A stretch of 64,000 bases of DNA from Peptoanaerobacter stomatis (GTDB lineage: Bacteria; Bacillota; Clostridia; Peptostreptococcales; Filifactoraceae), in the NCBI RefSeq assembly GCF_000238095.2, contig NZ_JH815225.1:1121863-1185862 (forward strand), read 5' to 3'. Shown piece by piece: positions 1-9,330 of the stretch. The notes beneath the pieces were generated by a model. The model searched no databases and was not told the origin of the DNA. It saw only the letters and a list, made by a program, of their open reading frames with translations. Numbering within the stretch: position 1 is the stretch's first letter; the number at the start of each line of letters is the position of its first letter. The position numbers and the translations under genes are program-made.

Positions 1-3000
1 GGTACTCCGTTTTCGTCTACCACTACTATTGTTTCCGGTGAGTTTGGATCATTAGGATCCGGTGGATTGTTTCTCGGATATGACGGTACTGACGGTGCAG
101 GCGGTGTATCCGGTGGTGTGTCAGGTGTTGGTGGTGGTGTCTTCGGATCTTCCTTCGGTGTTGTCGGAGGTGTCTTCGGATCTTCTTTCGGTGTTGTCGG
201 TGGTGTCTTCGGATCTTCTTTCGGTGTTGTCGGTGGTGTCTTCGGATCTTCTTTCGGTGTTGTCGGTGGTGTCTTCGGATCTTCTTTCGGTGTTCTCGGT
301 GGTGGATTATCTCCGCCACTTCCTCCGCCTCCAGGATTTACCTTGTTACGAGTATTTACAAATACAACATCTTCTTCCTCTTTTTCCATACGTCCTATAA
401 TATCTCTTGTATCTTTTACTTTGCCGTTAACAGTTGTAGTATATCCTGTTGCTGAGCTGTCAGTTTCTGTAATAGTATAATAATCATCTATATCAATACC
501 ATCTATAATAATGTATTCTCCATCCTTAAGTGTTATAGTACCACCATTTACAATTGTGCCACTTTTACTTCCTGTATAAGAGTATGATGATATATTGTTA
601 TTATCTATCTTTACAGTAAACTCAAAATCTTTATTTATATCTCCGTCATTTCCTGTAACCTTTTTCTCTATTTTCAGTTTTCCTGTTCTTATATTTGTAA
701 AACTTGCGACATATAATTGAGTCTGAGTTGTTCCGGCTGTTATTAAACCTTCAGTACTTTCTTCTTCTTTTCTATAACCGACATTTTCCGATTCTTCGAT
801 TTTATATTTTGTATTGTTCGGTATATCCTTTATAGTTAAACTTCCATTAGCTTTTAAATAGAATTTACTTCCGCTTTTTATCTTATTTCCTTCAAAACGT
901 CCTTGTTCTATAGAATAATCATACTCTCTATCATCATTTTCATAATTTATGTTGTCACTGCTCAACTTATAAAAATGAACTTCAAATTCAAACTCTTTGT
1001 CATTGCTATCAGATTGCAAGCTGTTTTTTATATACTTGTTCACTTTCAGCATAGCTGTAGTGGTTTCAGAAAGCGTATTTTCTATCTTGTAAGCTTCAGT
1101 TTGTTCAACATTATCTATTAATACTTTAAAACCATCATTAGAGTCTTTCTTTTCCACACTTATCCTTATCGGCTGAGTTCTTAATTCATAGCCTGCTGGA
1201 GGTGTTTTTTCTTCAAGTATATAGTCTCCTACCTTCGGAATATAAAACTTAGCTTTTCCATCTTGATCTGTTACTATATTATCTCTAATCAATTTCCCTG
1301 AACGATCTTTTAAGATAAATTTAGCATTTTGCAATATTTTATTATTATCATATTTATCAACTTTTTGTATTTCCACAGGTACTTTATAATTTGTTATAGT
1401 AATTTTACTTTTATCATTTTCCGTCATTTCCGATATGGATGCTTTCAATTGTCCGTGTATCCTCACTACGTTTACTGTATATGTTTTATCGTCAAGGATA
1501 TAGCCATCAAGTGTCTTTGTTTCTCTAAGTTCGTAATCTCCTTCAGGTATGGCGTTAAATACTACCTTACCATTTAAATCGCTTTTTTGAATATCTTCAT
1601 AAGTTTTTGTTCCTTGTTTATTTTTAAGCTTGAAGTATACTTCCCTTAATGGATTACCTGATTCATCCATCTTGGTTATCTCTATACGAGAACTTCTTGT
1701 CATATTAGCAGATGCATCCTGGTTTGTGATAATATATTCTTTCCCCGGAGTATAAGAACTATTTAAATTTGACTGTTCCAATTTTACAGTATTGCTAACC
1801 TTTGAATTTACTTCTCCTGTAAGATCCGTTATATAAAAGAATCTATATGACTTTTGAATGTTAGGTATCTTGAAATTAAGCGTTCCTCCCTTAGGTGAAT
1901 TTGAATCATTAGAGTCATATGGCGTATACGATATATTATTAGATATATCATTAACTTCATTACCCTCTGTAAGTGAACCATCCGCTGCCATATTAAGCTC
2001 AAATATTTTAAAATTCTTCGTTCCATCAGACTCAGTAAGTTTCAAAGTGCCGTCATCATTAAATCTGAGCGCCATTCCCTCGCCCAACTCATCTTTAAGG
2101 ACTACATCAGTTGTTAATGGTATAGGTTTGACAAGCTTAAAAGGAGTATAATCTATATTCCACTTCAAATAACCATCTTCATGCTGTACTCCACTGTCAT
2201 AATTTTTAAACAACACGTTCTTGTCTATATTTATTTTTTGTGTTTTTTCTAGGGTTCTATTGGTATTTGATGCTAAATTTAATTTAACTTTATTATCAAC
2301 AACATCTTCCTCTTGAGACTCCAAATAAGTTTTAAAAACTTCATCTGTAGGACCTGCTTCTAAAAGTATAGCATATGCCTTGTCAATATCTTTAAACTTA
2401 AATTTAACTTCACCTGAATCAATTGAAGATGTAGGCGCTGTATAATTTACATATATATTTTTATTATTTATAGAGTGTGTTGGATTTATAGATGTATTTA
2501 TTTCAGTTCCTATCAATATTTTAGATACACCATTTCCTGTAGCTTTTACAGTTGAATCCAATTGTTTTATCTGTTCAAACATAGTTTTACTGTGATCTAT
2601 GACATTCGGATTTGTTACAGGATCTTTTACCGGCTCACCTTCAAATATAGTATAACTTTTAAGAACCCATCCTTTAGGAAGTGTATCCGTAACATCAATA
2701 TCGCCTACTTCTTTTATTTGATTCGCATTGACACTTAATCTATATATTACGGATTTTGTATTATAATTAAAATATTTTATTTTTTCTTTATTCTCAGGAT
2801 CAATTTTATTTATACCTTTATTCGCATTATCAGCTGTAGGAATATTTTTAAACTTTTGTGCATCTGCTACAGACAATGCCTGTTTTTCCAACATTCTGCT
2901 CAGATACCTAGTCCAACAGCTCATCCTATCTACAAGTTGATTTCCTTTAGCTAAATAAGCAGTATTAGTAAAAGGTCTTCCTTTTTCTTTATCTAAATCT

Positions 3001-5003
3001 TTATCTTTATCATGTATAAGTGCTTTAGGATCTGTAAGACGTGTTTTTAATTTAAACTCTCTTTTATCTTGTGTAAATCCCTTTACTATTATCAAATCAC
3101 CTACATGAACAAAATTCGTTCCATCTTTTTTATAATATAATGGTTTCACGTCCAAGGTTAATCCATTATTAATTTCAGAACTCCCAATATATTTATGATA
3201 ATTAAGATGCTGAGGTTCTAATTTTTTTAATTTTATCCCATCTATTTCATCAACATAGTTGTTGGCAGAATCTAATATTTTTAAATCCTTTACATTTCCG
3301 GACGGAACTTCCGGATCAAAAATTATCATATCATAAACTACCGGATTATTGTCTATATTATCCTTAGATACTGTTATAGTCCATTCAGCTTCCTGATTAA
3401 GGAAATATTGTTCACTTCCTTCTCTATTTTGGTCATTAATAAAATATGTTTTATCTTTAACATCTTTATTTATAGCTTGTGTTCCGATATATACATAGTT
3501 TGAAACTTTGACAGGTGTATTATTATTACTATCCCAAGTAACTTCTGCTGAATTTTTAAAAGTATATCGCCTATTGAGATCGGAATCTGTAAAGTTGTTT
3601 AATTTAGTTGTTACTTTAAGCTCTACTTTTCCATCTATATTACCTACCTCAAAAATATTACCGGCAGGAATAGGAGAATTGCCAGGTCCATATTTTTGAC
3701 TTTTTGATGTATCCTCTGTACCATCAGCTTTATAGAATTTAAGCTCGGCTTCTACAATCTCCAATGAAAAACTTGAAGCATCCCTACCAAGCGTATCTGT
3801 AGTTGCTCCTAATATATCTTTTATTTTTACATTTTTAAGTTTTGCTTTTTCTTCATTTACCACTATTTCCCAATCAATATAGTAGTTACCATCTTTTTTT
3901 TGGTATCCTTCTTTACCATGCTTATAATGTGATTTTGTTGCCCATTTAGGTGACCAATTTACTTTTGTCGTCGCCTTAGCTTTTTCCTCAGCCCCTTTGA
4001 GTATTTTTACTTCATTGGTCTTTGTTGTAGATTTACTCTTAGAATTACTATCAATCGCCATGAATTCTTCATCAGTGAGCTTGGTTCTGAATTTTACCGT
4101 AACCGGTTTTTTTATGCTTTCTCCATTAATTTTTTTAAACGTATATTGGAGTTGTTTTGATGTATTATATTGAACCTCACTTGCAATATTGCTCGCATTA
4201 ACCTTTTCCTTTTCAGGTCCATATTCAAACTCAAATGAGCCGTTTATATACTCTCCAACATTTGTAAGATCATCAGAAAGAGTGTAGCCATCCAATACTT
4301 CTCCATCTGTACCCACTTCTACTGTCCATTCTATACTCCTGTTATCAGGATCGTCTACTATTACCTTTCCTTTTTTTGTAACTGTAATCTTATCATCAGG
4401 CTCTTTTACTGTAAAACTATATGTCTTATCTAATATAGTTACTGTTTTATTTCCACCTTGATTAGGAGGTATGTCTGATATATCCAGATTAAAATCTGCA
4501 TCAAATTTGGCTGTTATATCTTCATAATCATTAAAAACATCTTCTGTATTGTCCCCGGTAAATTCAACTTCCAATGTTACTTTTTTAGTAGCAGGGTCTG
4601 TCACAAACCTATATACTCCAAGTTTTATCTTTTTTCCTGTGTCTTTATTAGTATAAGTAATATCCTTAAAATTGCTGTCTTTAACTATTATGCCCTTACC
4701 TATTTCTATTTTTGTATAGTCATTTTTTTCGACAACTTGAGCCGGTTTAGGTTTGTCATTTTTAACAGGAACTTTAAATTCAACATTGACCGCTATAGGA
4801 CTTTTTCCTTCTACACTACTATTATCTTCCAATTTTTTACCGGCTTGATACAACGTTACTTTTAATGATGGTTTTAATATAGACGCAACATCTTTTCCCG
4901 TCGGCTGTGCATATGAATTTTGTGGAACAGATATACTGCTTATTAATATAATAAGTGCCAATATCAAACTCCGCAGTCTTGTTATTTTTGTGTTTTGTCT
5001 CAT
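1..5003 (-). CDS. Large Cna/SpaA-type surface adhesin, C-terminus beyond window
   Basis: Open frame of 1667 codons from ATG at 5003 (AGGAG site 5-6 bases upstream) running off the left edge, so the C-terminus is missing. The N-terminus MRQNTKITRLRSLILALI is a signal peptide with a Ser/Ala-rich cleavage region ending near SYAQ. It is followed by about 1100 residues of beta-rich adhesin modules alternating with SpaA/Cna-B-like domains (KxD...GxYxLxExxxPxGY patterns in the coding for about 1150-1750). Then come a Gly/Pro linker, five 11-residue PKEDPKTPPTT repeats and the start of a tail module (DPNDPNSPE, VVVDENGV) shared with the proteins at 5386-9102 and 22247-26920. By that likeness the missing end should hold an LVKTG sorting signal. 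Probable role: cell-wall-anchored adhesin or stalk protein. The ligand is unknown. Confidence 0.9.
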   Translation of the reverse strand, partial: MRQNTKITRLRSLILALIILISSISVPQNSYAQPTGKDVASILKPSLKVTLYQAGKKLEDNSSVEGKSPIAVNVEFKVPVKNDKPKPAQVVEKNDYTKIEIGKGIIVKDSNFKDITYTNKDTGKKIKLGVYRFVTDPATKKVTLEVEFTGDNTEDVFNDYEDITAKFDADFNLDISDIPPNQGGNKTVTILDKTYSFTVKEPDDKITVTKKGKVIVDDPDNRSIEWTVEVGTDGEVLDGYTLSDDLTNVGEYINGSFEFEYGPEKEKVNASNIASEVQYNTSKQLQYTFKKINGESIKKPVTVKFRTKLTDEEFMAIDSNSKSKSTTKTNEVKILKGAEEKAKATTKVNWSPKWATKSHYKHGKEGYQKKDGNYYIDWEIVVNEEKAKLKNVKIKDILGATTDTLGRDASSFSLEIVEAELKFYKADGTEDTSKSQKYGPGNSPIPAGNIFEVGNIDGKVELKVTTKLNNFTDSDLNRRYTFKNSAEVTWDSNNNTPVKVSNYVYIGTQAINKDVKDKTYFINDQNREGSEQYFLNQEAEWTITVSKDNIDNNPVVYDMIIFDPEVPSGNVKDLKILDSANNYVDEIDGIKLKKLEPQHLNYHKYIGSSEINNGLTLDVKPLYYKKDGTNFVHVGDLIIVKGFTQDKREFKLKTRLTDPKALIHDKDKDLDKEKGRPFTNTAYLAKGNQLVDRMSCWTRYLSRMLEKQALSVADAQKFKNIPTADNANKGINKIDPENKEKIKYFNYNTKSVIYRLSVNANQIKEVGDIDVTDTLPKGWVLKSYTIFEGEPVKDPVTNPNVIDHSKTMFEQIKQLDSTVKATGNGVSKILIGTEINTSINPTHSINNKNIYVNYTAPTSSIDSGEVKFKFKDIDKAYAILLEAGPTDEVFKTYLESQEEDVVDNKVKLNLASNTNRTLEKTQKINIDKNVLFKNYDSGVQHEDGYLKWNIDYTPFKLVKPIPLTTDVVLKDELGEGMALRFNDDGTLKLTESDGTKNFKIFELNMAADGSLTEGNEVNDISNNISYTPYDSNDSNSPKGGTLNFKIPNIQKSYRFFYITDLTGEVNSKVSNTVKLEQSNLNSSYTPGKEYIITNQDASANMTRSSRIEITKMDESGNPLREVYFKLKNKQGTKTYEDIQKSDLNGKVVFNAIPEGDYELRETKTLDGYILDDKTYTVNVVRIHGQLKASISEMTENDKSKITITNYKVPVEIQKVDKYDNNKILQNAKFILKDRSGKLIRDNIVTDQDGKAKFYIPKVGDYILEEKTPPAGYELRTQPIRISVEKKDSNDGFKVLIDNVEQTEAYKIENTLSETTTAMLKVNKYIKNSLQSDSNDKEFEFEVHFYKLSSDNINYENDDREYDYSIEQGRFEGNKIKSGSKFYLKANGSLTIKDIPNNTKYKIEESENVGYRKEEESTEGLITAGTTQTQLYVASFTNIRTGKLKIEKKVTGNDGDINKDFEFTVKIDNNNISSYSYTGSKSGTIVNGGTITLKDGEYIIIDGIDIDDYYTITETDSSATGYTTTVNGKVKDTRDIIGRMEKEEEDVVFVNTRNKVNPGGGGSGGDNPPPRTPKEDPKTPPTTPKEDPKTPPTTPKEDPKTPPTTPKEDPKTPPTTPKEDPKTPPPTPDTPPDTPPAPSVPSYPRNNPPDPNDPNSPETIVVVDENGV
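133..297 (-). repeat. Five tandem 33-bp repeats coding an 11-residue Pro-rich stalk
   Basis: Five head-to-tail 33-bp units, nearly identical: the unit-1 third codon block and the last unit differ by single bases. On the minus strand in the reading frame of the adhesin each unit codes PKEDPKTPPTT. Near-perfect DNA identity suggests recent expansion and likely copy-number variation between strains. Pro/Thr/Lys/Asp repeats of this kind usually span the peptidoglycan below an LPXTG-like anchor. Confidence 0.93.
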
Positions 5004-5385
5004 ATCTTCTCCTTTCTGTTTAATTTCATATAGACATATACAAAACCCATAGAATTAAACGCTATAATGAAATATATCTTATTATTTTAATACAATATAT
5101 TTGTATATCATTTAAAAAATCAAGTTTTGCATATGTCTATTTATTTTTTTAATAAATATTACAATATTTCGTTATCAACCTCCATTCAGATTTGGGTTTA
5201 TACTAAAATTCAATAGAACTATAGAAAAATACGTCTAAATTTAATAAAAATATAACACTGTTTATAAACTTATAATATAAATTATCTATTATTCTATTAG
5301 TACTTAGTATTAGATTACTTTCTCAATTATACCCATTTCTATAAAAATAATCAAGCTTTAAACTTTTTATCTACAGTTTTTTAAT
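5004..5385. other. Intergenic region between two surface protein genes
   Basis: About 380 bases of very AT-rich sequence. It carries the Shine-Dalgarno of the left-hand adhesin (AGGAG just right of 5003) and presumably its promoter, but no single -35/-10 pair stands out. I see no convincing coding frame and no clear intrinsic terminator for the gene ending at 5386. Confidence 0.5.
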
Positions 5386-8300
5386 TTATTTGTCTTTTCT
5401 TCTATAACGTCTTAATATTACAAGTCCAAGCAATGAAAACATTGATGTTATTATTAATTTGTTTTCAGGGAATTCATTACCTGTTTTTACAAGTTTTGTT
5501 CCTCCAAGAGGTATTCCGTTTTCGTTTACATATTCTACTGTTCCGTCAGGATTTACTCGCTTAGTATATGTTCCAATAGGTACTCCGTTTTCGTCTACAA
5601 CTATTATGCTCTTTGGAGAGTTAGGAGCTTTAGGATCCGGCAATGAATTTATGGGATAAGACGGTACAGATGGTGTTTTTGGTATATCCGGAGTTATAGG
5701 ATTGTTAGGCTCCTCAGATGTTGTCGGTATAGTCGGTCTTGGATTTGTAGGATTTACAGGTATCTTCTGATTTGGCATTGTTGGGTTTGTCGGTGTTGTA
5801 GGTTTATTGGGTATTGTTGGGGTAGTTGGAGTATTTGGGGTTTCTCCTCCACCACCGCTGCCGGGTGTTATAGGATCAGGATAATCTCCTCCACCAATGC
5901 CACCTGCAGAAAGTGTATTTACAAATCTCACAACTGATATTTCATCCGATTCTACCTTTCCTGAGAAATCTCTTTTATCTTCCCCATTTACTTTTGTAGA
6001 ATATCCTTCTGATGAATAGTTTCTCTCCTCTACTTTGTAAATATCTCCTGCTTCTATTTCTTTTATTATTATATATTCTCCATTTTTAAGTTTTATAGTA
6101 TCTTTACCGTATATATCTCCTTTTTTACTTCCTACAAAACTATATTTTTTATTGACATCATCACCTATAGTTACCGTAAAGTCAAACTCTTTATTCTTAT
6201 CGGATGAGTTCATAACTTTTTTCTCTATCCTCAACATTCCCTGTGTTGTTCTTTCGTTTATAAAAGTTTCCTCATAGAATAATTGAGTGCTTGTCGTTAT
6301 AGTCTTTTCTGCAAAAAGTCTTTTAGGTGTATATTTTTTATAATCTGTTTCCTCTATCCTATATTTGATTTTATCCGGCAAGTTTCTGATAACTATATGC
6401 TGTCCACCTGTTAGAGTGAATGTTTTTCCACTTTTAATCTCACTCGTTGTTCCGTCATTTCTTGTGAATTTGTAAGCTGTATTATCAAGGACCTCATCTA
6501 TGAAGAAATTGGCTCTAAATGTAAATACATCATCAATATTCGCTTTGTATCCTTTTATTTCTTTATTTATTCTAAGCACTGCGTCACTGGTAGTTGTAGG
6601 TTTTATATTGGTAAGTGTAATTTCTTCAGATATTCCGTCTACACTTTTTACTCTACTTTCGATAGGTGCAAATTCTTTCTCGGTATTATCTGTATATATT
6701 ACGGTTTCTTTTGTTGTATAATTTATAACTTTACCTACATCATCGTATATCGGCATATCTATAAATGTCGCTGTCCATGATGTTGAATTTGATACAGTTT
6801 TGCTGTCTTTCGGTATACCGTCTGCCAATAATGTTATTCTTACGCTCGTATTTTGCATATCATTATGCCAAGCAGAATCGGAATTGTCCCATTTTTTTGT
6901 TACTTTTATATTTTTAACTGTAGTTTGAATATTTCTTATTTCAAAGCCTTTTTCCATGTCTCCGACAACTTGTGTTTTATAATCCGGTGTAGAATTATTG
7001 ATTTCTTCTACGGCATAATCTATTTTTCTATCTGACATATCATATTTAGGCACAGTAAATTCATAATCCCAGTTATTGTCTTTATTCAATACACATGTCT
7101 GTATGGCTGTCTTGGATAAATCGCTTTTATCATATAATTTTACTTCTACACTTGCATTATTTTTTTTATCTTCTTTCCAATTATCCATTCCTATCCATAC
7201 TTTATCTACTTTTATAGTTCTTTTTATAGTGGATTTTTTGACATTTTTTATTTCTATTCTATATGGATTTGATGAATAATTTGTTTCTCCATATACCGGT
7301 TCATAGTCAGGATTTCCTGTTATAATCTCTTCTACGGTATATTTTATTTTATCTGTATTTTCATATATCGGTAAATTTTTAAATGTATTCGTCCAGTTGT
7401 TCTCTTTCTTTAACTCCAATTCTTTACCGTTTACTTTTTCTCCATTGGCATATAATTGTACTTTTATAATTTCCGAGCTATTTGTTTTATCTGTAGCCCA
7501 AGTTGAGTTTTCTACTTCTTGCCATTTCTTTGAAACTACAAGATCTAAAGGTGTTCTTGCTCCTTGTGAAGTGCTTAAAACAAAAGTAATACTATTGTTT
7601 TTCGACTCATTTTTGCGTGCCCCTTGTGAATCTAAATAGGATAAATTAGCTTCATTTCTAAATGTCTGACCGTCTCTTTGATATTTTGGAGCTACTTTGA
7701 CGTTATATTCCAATACAAAATTCATAACATTTTTTCCGTTATAAGCCGCTTTTGTTTTAGTAGCCTGAGCAGAAGTTATCCATGATGAAAGCTTGGCTAT
7801 TTCATTCACTTGAACGCTATCTACCATAGCATCAAAGCTATTTTTACCACCATATAAGTCATGATATTTTATACCGATTTTTGGAGAATTTCCCCACGGA
7901 AATATCAATGTACTTCTTCCATCTGAGTGTTTATATATACCTGCAACAAATTTTTGTATATTATTTGTATTTATACCATATCCTAATGCTTTTTGTTTTA
8001 TTTCTTCTCTGAAAATATCTAATGTTTTTCCATCTGCTTCATTTTCTTTGATAACTTCTATTTCCTTTGCATCATAAGTAGGATTGGAAGTCCATTTTTT
8101 ATAGTAATCTTTATTCTTATCAGAAGCTGCTATATGAGTTCTGTATCCTATATAGTCCAAGCTCATTTTATCATCTTCCGTCATAAGATATACTCGAGTA
8201 TATAAACTTAGGTATGTCTCATCAAATTCTAACCCGTCAGGCAAAGTATCTTCAATCAACACATCTTTTCTTTCTTCGAAGCTACCGTTATTTAAAATAT

Positions 8301-9102
8301 CTCTAAGTTGGGCTTTATTGCCTTCTACTCTCCAACGTAGAGTCTCCTTTGTTGATTGCTCTCCACCTTTTTCCAATTTTCCGTCATTATTATACCATGA
8401 TACCCCTAAATGTCTCGGCTTATAAGGCCCCGGGTTATTAGGTTGTCTTATGATTAGTGGCTCTGTAGGATTTGACGGATCATTGTCGTTCATTTGTATA
8501 TCAGCATTTGTTTTTTTAACTGTTCCCACTAATTTTGTTTTTCCTTTTATAGTGGTTCCTAAAGCTTTTTGATTTGTAAATTTTATCAAATATTGTCCAT
8601 TAAATTTATATTCAAAATCGCCTATTTTCCCTATTGTGCCGGCTGTATCTTCTTCATTTTCCACTATACCTGTTCTATCTCCTGAATATTCAAAAACATC
8701 CAAAGCAGGTAATTTAATTACGAAATAATCATTTAACTTAACATCTGATGCATCTTCAATTTCCCAATCATACATTATTGTCATAGGATTTTGTGCATTC
8801 ACAATTTTAGGAATTTTATCTGAAGGTACCTCTGAACTGTCAGAAATATATCTAAATCCAGTAGTAGAGGTAATATCTATTTTTATTTCTTTTTCCCCTG
8901 TTATATCTGTCCACTTATAATCTTTATATAGATATTGCCCGCCATTTATTGTAATTTCTCTTAATTTAACATTAACTTTTTTCTCAAAACCTGAATCTAA
9001 CTGTTTAGGAGCATCTGCATAAGTGTTAAAATTTTGTAAAAAAACACTTAACATCATAATTACAACAGTAATTACAGCAAAAAACTTTTTGATTATTTTC
9101 AT
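5386..9102 (-). CDS. Cna B-type domain surface protein with LVKTG sorting signal
   Basis: 1238 residues from ATG at 9102. An upstream in-frame start at 9126 is less likely, because AGGAGA lies 7 bases before 9102 and the signal peptide MKIIKKFFAVITVVIMML begins there. The order is: adhesin head (about 35-520); three Cna-B repeats of about 95 residues (KKWQ..., DKVWIG..., TKKWD..., each ending in YxVEE/TTKE); two related modules (LRINKEIKG..., LRIEKKVMN...); a Gly/Pro/Thr-rich wall-spanning segment; the module ENGVPIGTYTK...GTVEYV; then LVKTG, a hydrophobic stretch and the tail RRYRRKDK. This is a sortase substrate, but position two of the motif is Val instead of Pro. Likely a cell-wall adhesin. 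The ligand is unknown and no sortase gene is in the window. Confidence 0.92.
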   Translation of the reverse strand: MKIIKKFFAVITVVIMMLSVFLQNFNTYADAPKQLDSGFEKKVNVKLREITINGGQYLYKDYKWTDITGEKEIKIDITSTTGFRYISDSSEVPSDKIPKIVNAQNPMTIMYDWEIEDASDVKLNDYFVIKLPALDVFEYSGDRTGIVENEEDTAGTIGKIGDFEYKFNGQYLIKFTNQKALGTTIKGKTKLVGTVKKTNADIQMNDNDPSNPTEPLIIRQPNNPGPYKPRHLGVSWYNNDGKLEKGGEQSTKETLRWRVEGNKAQLRDILNNGSFEERKDVLIEDTLPDGLEFDETYLSLYTRVYLMTEDDKMSLDYIGYRTHIAASDKNKDYYKKWTSNPTYDAKEIEVIKENEADGKTLDIFREEIKQKALGYGINTNNIQKFVAGIYKHSDGRSTLIFPWGNSPKIGIKYHDLYGGKNSFDAMVDSVQVNEIAKLSSWITSAQATKTKAAYNGKNVMNFVLEYNVKVAPKYQRDGQTFRNEANLSYLDSQGARKNESKNNSITFVLSTSQGARTPLDLVVSKKWQEVENSTWATDKTNSSEIIKVQLYANGEKVNGKELELKKENNWTNTFKNLPIYENTDKIKYTVEEIITGNPDYEPVYGETNYSSNPYRIEIKNVKKSTIKRTIKVDKVWIGMDNWKEDKKNNASVEVKLYDKSDLSKTAIQTCVLNKDNNWDYEFTVPKYDMSDRKIDYAVEEINNSTPDYKTQVVGDMEKGFEIRNIQTTVKNIKVTKKWDNSDSAWHNDMQNTSVRITLLADGIPKDSKTVSNSTSWTATFIDMPIYDDVGKVINYTTKETVIYTDNTEKEFAPIESRVKSVDGISEEITLTNIKPTTTSDAVLRINKEIKGYKANIDDVFTFRANFFIDEVLDNTAYKFTRNDGTTSEIKSGKTFTLTGGQHIVIRNLPDKIKYRIEETDYKKYTPKRLFAEKTITTSTQLFYEETFINERTTQGMLRIEKKVMNSSDKNKEFDFTVTIGDDVNKKYSFVGSKKGDIYGKDTIKLKNGEYIIIKEIEAGDIYKVEERNYSSEGYSTKVNGEDKRDFSGKVESDEISVVRFVNTLSAGGIGGGDYPDPITPGSGGGGETPNTPTTPTIPNKPTTPTNPTMPNQKIPVNPTNPRPTIPTTSEEPNNPITPDIPKTPSVPSYPINSLPDPKAPNSPKSIIVVDENGVPIGTYTKRVNPDGTVEYVNENGIPLGGTKLVKTGNEFPENKLIITSMFSLLGLVILRRYRRKDK

Positions 9103-9330
9103 TAACAATTCTCCTAATTTAACCAAATGAAAATATAAAATCTAATATTGTGTTTTAAAAAATCAGTATATATTTAAAATCAAATATATAGGCTATACTG
9201 ACAATTATTTTAAACAACAATCTAAAAAATATTTTAATATTAACTAATTACAGCTCATAATATAAATCTTAAAAATAATCTGTTGTAAGTTTAAATATCT
9301 CCCTTATTTCAGTAAGATATGTTTAATATT

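Noticed and set aside
133-297. CRISPR-like repeats
   Set aside because: Repeats are contiguous without spacers and code protein in frame.
26-319. A 97-residue His/Arg-rich minus-strand frame
   Set aside because: It is an off-frame reading of the Pro-rich repeats of the adhesin gene.
9103-9126. Upstream start of the 5386-9102 adhesin
   Set aside because: The ATG at 9102 has AGGAGA correctly spaced and a proper signal peptide; 9126 lacks both.
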